From: Pyrodictiaceae archaeon
Lineage (GTDB): Archaea > Thermoproteota > Thermoprotei_A > Sulfolobales > WANQ01
Assembly (NCBI GenBank): GCA_015521735.1
Contig: WANQ01000037.1
Location: 1 to 60,011, forward strand
Direction of reading: 5' to 3'
DNA length: 60,011 bases
Shown: piece by piece, positions 53,831-60,011 of the stretch
How positions within the stretch are numbered: position 1 is the stretch's first letter
Layout of the letters: every line of letters starts with the position of its first letter
Program-made: the position numbers and the translations under genes
Notes under the pieces: generated by a model
What the model was told of the DNA's origin: nothing
Databases searched by the model: none
What the model saw: the letters and a program-made list of their open reading frames with translations, nothing else

Positions 53831-55837
53831 TTGTCTAGTAGCCATAAAATACATATACATGGAAACGTAAAACAAGAGCATGCCCATTCTATAACACCTC
53901 TAGAACACCATAAGGTTATGACAGCAGACTATAAGCGTAGGCTTATATGGTCACTAATATTAACAATACCTATATTACTACTTTCACCTGAAGTTCAAGG
54001 TGCTCTAAGGTATACAATAGATTTTCCAGGTAGAGACATAGTCTTATGGATTCTTTCAACCATAGTATACGTTTACGGTGGTAAGCCTTTTCTTTTAGGC
54101 TTAGTTGCTGAGGTTAAGAAGAAGCTTCCTGGTATGATGACATTAATAGGCGTAGCTATTTCTGTAGCCTACCTCTACAGTACAGCTGTTGTCTTCATAA
54201 TACCTGGTAGAACATTCTTCTGGGAACTAGCAACACTAATAGATATAATGTTGTTTGGCCACTGGATAGAAATGAAAAGTGTACTAGGAGCTTCCAAAGC
54301 ACTAGAGAAGTTAGCGAAAGCCTTACCTACAGTAGCACATCTCGTAAAGAATGGTGAATACATTGACGTACATGTATCTAAGTTAAAGCCAGGTGATAAA
54401 ATACTTGTTAGACCTGGTGAAAAAATACCTGTTGATGGAGTCATCATAGATGGGTCTACTAGCGTTGATGAGTCACTGATCACTGGTGAATCAAAGCCCG
54501 TATACAAAAAGCCTGGTGATAAAGTAATAGCTGGTACACTTAATCTCGATGGCTCTATTATTGTTAAAGCACTAGGTGTAGGAAAAGATACATATCTCTC
54601 ACAAGTAATAGAACTTGTAAAGCAAATACAAATGAGTAAGTCTAGAGCCCAAGATTTAGCTGATAGAGCAGCTAAATGGCTAACAATCATAGCATTATCA
54701 GCAGGAGCTTTAACCTTCACAATATGGGTTCTTCATGGCTTTGATACACTATTCGCATTGGAGAGAGCAGTAACTGTAATGGTTATTGCATGCCCACATG
54801 CTCTTGGCTTAGCAATACCATTGGTAGTAGCAAGATCTACTGCTATAGCAGCATCAAATGGAATCCTTATCAGGAATAGAATGGCTTTTGAAAAAGCAAA
54901 GGACATCCAAGCAGTAATATTTGATAAGACAGGTACACTTACGAAAGGAGAACTAGGTGTAAATAAAGTAGTAGTTTTGGATCCAGAATATGATTCAAAG
55001 AAGATACTATACTTAGCAGCAACATTAGAGCAATACAGTGAGCATCCAATAGCTAAAGGCATAATTAATTATGTACAACAAAGGAATATAGACATAGGTA
55101 AAGCCGTTGAATTCAAAGCATTACCAGGAATTGGAGTTGAAGGAATAGTTGATGGCTTAAAAGTAAGAGTTGTTAGTTCAAGCTATATAGAGGAACACAA
55201 TATTACTATTACCGAAGAAGTTAAAGAGCTACTGAGGAAAGGAAACACAGTTGTCTTCGTCTTAGTAGATGATAAACTTGTAGGCGCAATAGCATTATCA
55301 GATATAATAAGAGAGGAGTCACGTGAAGCAATAGAAGTATTAAAGAAAATGGGTATTAAAGCTATAATGTTAACTGGCGACAATAAGGAAGTAGCAAAGT
55401 ATGTTGCAGAAGAGCTAGGTATAGATGAGTTCTACGCTGAAGTACTCCCTCACGAAAAAGCACTAGTTGTAAGGAAGGTTAAAGAAAAATACGTTACGGC
55501 TATGGTAGGTGATGGTATAAATGATGCACCAGCACTCATGGAAGCAGACGTAGGTATAGCTATAGGTGCAGGAACAGATATAGCAATAGAATCAGCAGAC
55601 ATCATACTAGTTAAAAACGATCCAAGAGATGTTCCAAAAGCCATAGAATTATCAAGAAGAACCTATAAAAAGATTAAACAAAACCTACTATGGGCTACTG
55701 GTTATAACGCATTTGCTATACCAGCTGCAGCAGGCGTACTATACAGTATAGGCTTCCTACTACCACCAGCCTTAGGAGCCCTCTTCATGTCCATAAGCAC
55801 AGTAATCGTAGCAGTAAACGCAAGCCTTTTAAGATAA
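53831..55837 (+). CDS. copB: P1B-type heavy-metal ATPase with CPH motif (CopB-like)
   Basis: This membrane pump exports copper or silver. The metal-translocating motif is CPHALG (Cys about 320), typical of the P1B-3 class. TGES (about 218), phosphorylated Asp in [11 protein letters not shown] (about 364), SEHPIAKG and [10 protein letters not shown] (about 559) are present. In place of an HMA domain there is a His-rich N-terminus (HKIHIHG, HAHS, EHHK). The start is TTG; Shine-Dalgarno AAGGTG is 8 bases upstream. Length (668) is normal. Confidence 0.91.
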   Translation: MSSSHKIHIHGNVKQEHAHSITPLEHHKVMTADYKRRLIWSLILTIPILLLSPEVQGALRYTIDFPGRDIVLWILSTIVYVYGGKPFLLGLVAEVKKKLPGMMTLIGVAISVAYLYSTAVVFIIPGRTFFWELATLIDIMLFGHWIEMKSVLGASKALEKLAKALPTVAHLVKNGEYIDVHVSKLKPGDKILVRPGEKIPVDGVIIDGSTSVDESLITGESKPVYKKPGDKVIAGTLNLDGSIIVKALGVGKDTYLSQVIELVKQIQMSKSRAQDLADRAAKWLTIIALSAGALTFTIWVLHGFDTLFALERAVTVMVIACPHALGLAIPLVVARSTAIAASNGILIRNRMAFEKAKDIQAVIFDKTGTLTKGELGVNKVVVLDPEYDSKKILYLAATLEQYSEHPIAKGIINYVQQRNIDIGKAVEFKALPGIGVEGIVDGLKVRVVSSSYIEEHNITITEEVKELLRKGNTVVFVLVDDKLVGAIALSDIIREESREAIEVLKKMGIKAIMLTGDNKEVAKYVAEELGIDEFYAEVLPHEKALVVRKVKEKYVTAMVGDGINDAPALMEADVGIAIGAGTDIAIESADIILVKNDPRDVPKAIELSRRTYKKIKQNLLWATGYNAFAIPAAAGVLYSIGFLLPPALGALFMSISTVIVAVNASLLR

Positions 55838-55875
55838 AGGATAACATGTTAGCCCATTATTTTAAGCCTTATTCT

Positions 55876-56424
55876 CTATTCTTCTTCTTCCTCTACCTTA
55901 AACTTATCTACTTCCCTCTTGACCTCGGGATCCTCCATGACTTTCCCTAGAGCATATCTTAGAGCTTCTAAAATAATGTATTCAGCGAAGTGTTTTGTTA
56001 TACAATATGGGCATGGTTTTAATTTTTTAGCTGTTTCAACTATGATGTCTCCATGATTTCTTATTAAGTTTAATACTATCCTTTTTAAGTCCTCGTATGA
56101 TTGCTTAGCTATGGGCTCTAATGCTTCCTCTATATCCTTTGGTACTTCGAATGGATAGACTTTTTTCTTAGCAGCATAGTATTTTAGTACACCACCTTTA
56201 ACCTCTTTAGTAGCTACTAAGTCTATTAATCCAGCATCCTTAAGTACTTGGATGTGGTATCTTATTGTGTTAATATTCTTATACATACCCCTTTTCTTTA
56301 ACTCTTCAGCTATTTCATGAACACTCATAGGCTTCTTAGATAATAAGTCCAAGATGAACACTCTTACCTCATCCGATAAAGCCTTTGCCTCCTTTAATCT
56401 TACTATTAATGGTATTTTCTCCAT
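55876..56424 (-). CDS. ArsR-like HTH regulator with C-terminal Cys/His motif
   Basis: The winged helix (about 8-75) has AKALSDEVRVFILDLLSKKP, MSVHEIAEELKKRG and TIRYHIQVLKDAGLID. The C-terminal region carries CPYCITKH (about 138-145), a likely metal-binding site. It is divergent from copA, 86 bases apart, and convergent with the CPH ATPase, so a copper-responsive repressor is likely. The TATA at about 56440 would produce a leaderless mRNA. Confidence 0.85.
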   Translation of the reverse strand: MEKIPLIVRLKEAKALSDEVRVFILDLLSKKPMSVHEIAEELKKRGMYKNINTIRYHIQVLKDAGLIDLVATKEVKGGVLKYYAAKKKVYPFEVPKDIEEALEPIAKQSYEDLKRIVLNLIRNHGDIIVETAKKLKPCPYCITKHFAEYIILEALRYALGKVMEDPEVKREVDKFKVEEEEE

Positions 56425-56510
56425 ACGACCTACCAGGTAAATATAAATACCCAGGTCTCTAAAAAATTTATCTGACCACTACGAAAAATATCGTCAGAGA
56501 GGTCAATATA
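56425..56510. promoter_or_regulatory. Divergent promoter region of the regulator and copA
   Basis: A TATA-like AAATATAAATA at about 56439-56449 is flanked by direct repeats TACCAGGT (56431-56438) and TACCCAGGT (56448-56456). A second TATA, AAAAATTTATC at about 56463-56472, may serve copA. ACGA-N6-TCGT lies at 56481-56494, before the copA Shine-Dalgarno. These are candidate binding sites for the HTH regulator. Confidence 0.45.
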
Positions 56511-58943
56511 ATGAGTACTAGGATTGAAAAATTAAAGTTAGTAGGAATGCATTGTGCATCATGTGCGGTAACCATAGAAAAGAAATTGAAGTCTCTTAAA
56601 GGAGTTGTCAGCGCTGTAGTTAATTTTGCAAGTGAGGAAGCTGAAGTAGAATATGATCCAAGCAAGGTAACATTAAAAGAGATCGTCAATGCTATTAGAG
56701 ATGTTGGCTACGATGTTTATAAGGAGGAAGCATATCTTACCATACAAAATATTTCATCAGTAGAAGAAGAACCTATAATAGAGAATAAAGTTAGGTCTCT
56801 GCCAGGAATAATTGATGTAAGAGCATCACACGTAGCTAAAAGTCTATCAGTTACATTCAACCCTCTAACTACAAGTATCAATAGTATTAAGGAGCTAGTA
56901 GAAGCAATAGGCTATAAAGTTACTAGTGTTAAAGGCGAGATTGAAATTGAGGATATCGAGAGCAAGATACTTAGAGAAGAAATTGCGAAGCTTAAGAAGA
57001 TTGTCATCCTAAGTCTTACACTAGCTCTTTCGCTAGCAATATACATGATGACAGGCTCCCTTGGAATAAAATTACCTTACTGGGAGTATAGGCATGTGAT
57101 TGGATTCATACTATCTACTCCAGTAATACTGATAGGTGGTTATAGATTCTTTATTGGAGCTTACAAGGCTCTTAAAAATAGAAGTGCAAGCATGGACACG
57201 TTAGTATCTCTTGGAACAGGAACTGCTTACGTATTCAGTATTGCAGTTATGGCTGGCCTCATAGAGTCTCCAGAAACTTATTTTGAAGCTGGAGCAGTCG
57301 TTATAGCATTTATTCTCCTAGGCAAGTATCTTGAATTAAAAATGAAAATACGCACCGGTGAAGCTGTTCGTAAGCTCATGGAACTTCAAGCTAAGAAAGC
57401 AAGGGTTATCAGGAATGGAAGAGAAGTTGAAGTCCCCATTGATGAAGTTAAAGTCAAAGACATAGTCATTGTTAAGCCAGGTGAAAAGATCCCCGTTGAC
57501 GGAATTATAGTTGAGGGTCAAGGCTATGTTGACGAGTCAATGCTTACAGGAGAACCAATACCCGCTCTTAAGAAGGAAAGAGACCCTGTTGTTGCTGGAA
57601 CCATACTAAAGAGTGGTTCACTAAAGGTAATAGCTACTAGAGTTGGAAAGGAAACAGTCTTATCTCAGATTATCAAATTAGTTAGACAAGCCCAGATGGG
57701 TAAACCTCCTATACAAAGACTTGTCGACAAGGTTGCAGGCTATTTTGCATGGATAGTTATTGCTATCGCCATACTAACGTTTAGTTACTGGTACTTCATA
57801 GCAAGCATACCACTTAATTTAGCAATACTATTCACTGCATCAGTACTACTAATAGCCTGCCCTTGTGCTCTAGGCCTTGCAACTCCTACAGCAATAGTCG
57901 TAGGTGTTGGTAGAGCTGCTGAGCTAGGCATTATAGTTAAGAATATGGAGGTCCTGGAAAAAATACCTAAACTAACAACCATAGTATTTGACAAGACAGG
58001 TACCTTAACTAAAGGTGAACCAGAAGTTACCGATATATATGCTGTTAACGGCTATAAGGAACTTGATATATTAAAGATAGCTTATGTTGCCGAGAAACGT
58101 AGCGAGCATCCACTTGCCCAAGCTATTGTTAGGAAGGCCAAACAAGCCATTAATGAGTACGATGCTGAACCAGAGTTCTTTGACTCAATACCTGGACAAG
58201 GTGTTATAGCTAAGGTTAATGGTAAAACTATTGTTATAGGTAATGAAAAACTTATGAGAGCTTACGAAGTAGACCTAACACCTATAACCAACATTGTCAG
58301 AAAGCTTAGAGAAGACGGTAAGACCGTCATATACGTTGCTGTTAACGGAGAGCTTGCCGGTGTTATAGCAATAGCTGATACGCCAAGAGAGCATGCAGTA
58401 CACGTAGTATCTTACCTCAAGAGGAAGGGGCTTAAAGTAGTCATGCTAACTGGGGATAACAGAGTTACAGCAAAAGCCGTTGCCCGTAAACTAGGTATAG
58501 ACGAGGTTATCGCAGAAGTTCTTCCAGAAGATAAAACCGATGTTATAAAGAACATGCAGAGAAAGGGAGAAATTGTATCAATGGTAGGTGATGGTATAAA
58601 CGATGCACCTAGCCTTACACAAGCAGATGTAGGTATAGCTATGGGTGGTGGAACAGATATAGCTAAAGAAGCTGGAGACATAGTCTTAGTCAAAAATGAT
58701 CTAAGAGGAGTTGTTACAGCACTAGAAATCGGCGGAGCTATTAGAAGAAAAATAGTCTTCAACCTGTTCTGGGCATTTATATACAACGTAGTATTAATAC
58801 CAATAGCTGCTGGAGCATTATATCCGCTAACAGGGTTGATACTAAGGCCCGAGTTTGCAGGATTAGCTATGGCTTTAAGCTCTATATCGGTAACTGCTAA
58901 CGCATTAACATTGAAGAAGTGGAAGCCTCCTAGAAACCTATGA
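56511..58943 (+). CDS. copA: P1B-type copper ATPase CopA (CPC motif)
   Basis: This membrane pump exports Cu+. The first HMA domain has [19 protein letters not shown] (metal Cys about 15-18). A second HMA-like region (about 76-145) lacks the CxxC. TGEP (about 346), CPCALG (Cys about 450), [12 protein letters not shown] (about 494), SEHPLAQAI and [10 protein letters not shown] (about 693) are all present. Length (810) is normal. It follows the HTH promoter region. Confidence 0.94.
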   Translation: MSTRIEKLKLVGMHCASCAVTIEKKLKSLKGVVSAVVNFASEEAEVEYDPSKVTLKEIVNAIRDVGYDVYKEEAYLTIQNISSVEEEPIIENKVRSLPGIIDVRASHVAKSLSVTFNPLTTSINSIKELVEAIGYKVTSVKGEIEIEDIESKILREEIAKLKKIVILSLTLALSLAIYMMTGSLGIKLPYWEYRHVIGFILSTPVILIGGYRFFIGAYKALKNRSASMDTLVSLGTGTAYVFSIAVMAGLIESPETYFEAGAVVIAFILLGKYLELKMKIRTGEAVRKLMELQAKKARVIRNGREVEVPIDEVKVKDIVIVKPGEKIPVDGIIVEGQGYVDESMLTGEPIPALKKERDPVVAGTILKSGSLKVIATRVGKETVLSQIIKLVRQAQMGKPPIQRLVDKVAGYFAWIVIAIAILTFSYWYFIASIPLNLAILFTASVLLIACPCALGLATPTAIVVGVGRAAELGIIVKNMEVLEKIPKLTTIVFDKTGTLTKGEPEVTDIYAVNGYKELDILKIAYVAEKRSEHPLAQAIVRKAKQAINEYDAEPEFFDSIPGQGVIAKVNGKTIVIGNEKLMRAYEVDLTPITNIVRKLREDGKTVIYVAVNGELAGVIAIADTPREHAVHVVSYLKRKGLKVVMLTGDNRVTAKAVARKLGIDEVIAEVLPEDKTDVIKNMQRKGEIVSMVGDGINDAPSLTQADVGIAMGGGTDIAKEAGDIVLVKNDLRGVVTALEIGGAIRRKIVFNLFWAFIYNVVLIPIAAGALYPLTGLILRPEFAGLAMALSSISVTANALTLKKWKPPRNL

Positions 58944-59020
58944 CGGCTACACATAAAATTTTCGTACCGGTGAAAAAACTATATTAGGGACTGATCCTAC
59001 ATAGGTTACCGGGTAAGAGT

Positions 59021-59203
59021 ATGGTTAAAGACCCTGTATGTGGTATGGAGGTAAATCCAGCGGAGACACCATATAAAACAGTATACAAAGGAACCGTGTA
59101 CTATTTTTGCAGTAAACATTGTAAAAAGGCATTCGAGGAAAACCCAGAATACTATTTAAAGCATGGTCCAGTAGGAATGCCACATATGCATAAAGAAGAA
59201 TGA
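59021..59203 (+). CDS. YHS-domain mini-protein
   Basis: This 60-residue protein is a stand-alone YHS domain: KDPVCGMEVNPAETPYKTVY, then YFCSKHCKKAFEENPEYYL. Cys in VCGM and CSKHC form a metal site. The tail HGPVGMPHMHKEE adds Met and His. It may hand copper to the pumps or buffer it. It starts at ATG 59021, downstream of copA. Confidence 0.88.
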   Translation: MVKDPVCGMEVNPAETPYKTVYKGTVYYFCSKHCKKAFEENPEYYLKHGPVGMPHMHKEE

Positions 59204-59221
59204 GTTAGCAAATAAGAAGAG

Positions 59222-59731
59222 TTGTCAAAAATGAATTACACATTAATAGGTATCATAGCCTTAACAATAGTTGTAGCAGCTCCTATAACATTTATTTCAT
59301 GGAGTACCTGGAACTGGTTAGCTACCCACATGCCACATGGAATATGCGGTATGCATGGCTATGAATCAATGCATGAATACTGTGAAGAAGAAGCTGAAGA
59401 ACATATGAATAGAGAAGAAACAAAAATAACAATGATGGGAAGAGTAGTAGGAAAATCATTGAATACAATATATGTTGAAAGTGGCAATAAGACTATACCA
59501 TTAATACTGAATGGAGCTTGGAAAATCAAAGAAGTCAACGACAATATAGATGTGGTTAACTCAAGCACTATAATAAACAAATATCTAACAACTAATGAAA
59601 CAATAATACTAGTATTCAGTAAAATGGATTCTCAACTACTGTTAAGAGAAATAATATTGCCAGACAAGAACTTAGTAATCATGAGGGATGTACCAGTTCA
59701 ATCAGAAGAATACTGCTCGATGATGCCTTAG
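59222..59731 (+). CDS. Membrane-anchored protein with Met/His/Cys-rich segment
   Basis: I do not recognise this protein. One membrane segment (about 6-28) is followed by HMPHGICGMHGYESMHEYCE (about 36-55), rich in Met, His and Cys, then EEHMNREE, and a C-terminal YCSMMP. The rest (about 65-160) looks beta-rich, with NxT sequons. An extracellular copper-binding role is suggested by composition and neighbours. Start is TTG 59222 or ATG 59231. It follows the YHS gene by 18 bases. Confidence 0.7.
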   Translation: MSKMNYTLIGIIALTIVVAAPITFISWSTWNWLATHMPHGICGMHGYESMHEYCEEEAEEHMNREETKITMMGRVVGKSLNTIYVESGNKTIPLILNGAWKIKEVNDNIDVVNSSTIINKYLTTNETIILVFSKMDSQLLLREIILPDKNLVIMRDVPVQSEEYCSMMP

Positions 59732-59877
59732 AAACGAGAGTTTTCATTAATATTATTTTTATTATAGTAAACTCTGGCTAATTAACCTGGTTATATGTAA
59801 ACAATATCTAAGCTTTTACTATAATGGATACAGTAATATTAGTGCAATGTTTCGGAGTTAAATTTTTTAGCTGGATA

Positions 59878-59894
59878 CTATAACACTGTTATAG
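59878..59894. promoter_or_regulatory. 7-bp inverted repeat before the last partial gene
   Basis: CTATAAC (59878-59884) and GTTATAG (59888-59894) are perfect reverse complements around ACT. A TATA-like AAATTTTTTAG precedes it at about 59859-59869, so the repeat would sit near a transcript start. It may be an operator for the gene starting at 59933. Confidence 0.4.
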
Positions 59895-59932
59895 GTCTCA
59901 GCAAGTAATTCATAGGATCTAAGGGATTGATT

Positions 59933-60011
59933 ATGGCTAATAATGTTAACAGTAGTTTTAGAGGATACCTTAAAAGTAAGGTTATATACAGGATATTTAG
60001 TAATACTGGAT
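59933..60011 (+). CDS. Partial CDS, truncated by the window end
   Basis: An open frame starts at ATG 59933 with AGGG about 9 bases upstream and runs off the window. It begins MANNVNSSFRGYLKSKVIYR and only 26 codons are visible. No function can be given. A TATA-like AAATTTTTTAG and the repeat at 59878-59894 lie upstream. Confidence 0.4.
   Translation, partial: MANNVNSSFRGYLKSKVIYRIFSNTG

Noticed and set aside
1-60011. tRNA genes, CRISPR arrays, insertion sequences and replication origin
   Set aside because: No cloverleaf, regularly spaced repeat, transposase or origin-binding repeat cluster was seen on reading both strands.

Overview
The window comes from an AT-rich hyperthermophilic crenarchaeon, most likely an anaerobic member of the Desulfurococcales or a close relative. 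The signs are crenarchaeal ribosomal proteins (two-domain S6e, long L15e), an Rpo3 carrying ferredoxin-type clusters, frequent TTG and GTG starts, box C/D guide RNAs, and an anaerobe-style oxygen defence set (flavo-diiron protein, superoxide reductase, rubrerythrin-VIT1). I do not name a genus. No tRNA, rRNA, CRISPR array or insertion sequence was recognised.

Layout. (1) 290-4754: oxygen and iron stress genes: a frameshifted peroxiredoxin, a flavo-diiron protein, a rubrerythrin-VIT1 fusion, an Lrp-type regulator, an unknown small Cys protein and a superoxide reductase; sfsA follows. (2) 5715-10090: S13-S4-S11-Rpo3-L18e-L13-S9-Rpo10-S2. This runs into an isoprenoid block at 10101-17076: Memo, an uncharacterised protein in the slot usually held by mevalonate kinase, isopentenyl phosphate kinase, IDI-2, GGPP synthase, a DUF2118-like protein and GltX. 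(3) 17182-32800: L7Ae, S28e (inverted), L24e, Ndk, aIF5B (inverted), S6e, aIF2-gamma, PIN protein, Rpo7, Spt4, dephospho-CoA kinase, S24e, S27ae, Kae1, Bud32, ITP/XTP pyrophosphatase, S15, a degenerate DHH protein (Cdc45/RecJ-like), a Pcc1 paralogue, S3ae, a THUMP-SPOUT protein and a GlmU-like enzyme. (4) 32808-45794: YchF-like GTPase, L15e, a COG1325-like protein, Rpp30, Pop5, two tandem C/D guide RNAs, proteasome alpha, Sdo1, exosome Rrp4-Rrp41-Rrp42, L37Ae, Imp4-like Brix protein, Pcc1, prefoldin beta, a DUF3194-like protein, DHH phosphoesterase and aEF2.

(5) 45795-60011 is the accessory part. It holds a GC-rich structured RNA candidate with its own promoter, an anchored extracellular protein, a ZIP transporter, two glycosyltransferases and a C/D guide RNA on the minus strand. 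A sulfur-handling group follows: PP-loop PAPS-reductase-like protein, TusA, two tail-to-tail HTH regulators with terminal CxxC motifs, and an E1-like enzyme. Last comes a copper island: CPH-type ATPase, metal-sensor-like HTH, CPC-type CopA, a YHS mini-protein and an anchored Met/His/Cys-rich protein.

How it fits together. Most of the window is translation, RNA processing and proteostasis in conserved archaeal order. The less expected signals are the double lesion in the peroxiredoxin, a hairpin over the ribosome-binding site of the rubrerythrin-VIT1 gene, a Pop5 subunit with a predicted membrane anchor, two Pcc1-like KEOPS genes, the motif-less protein in the mevalonate kinase slot, three C/D guide RNAs (one with a likely 16S target), the unassigned structured RNA, and several perfect inverted repeats placed like operators.
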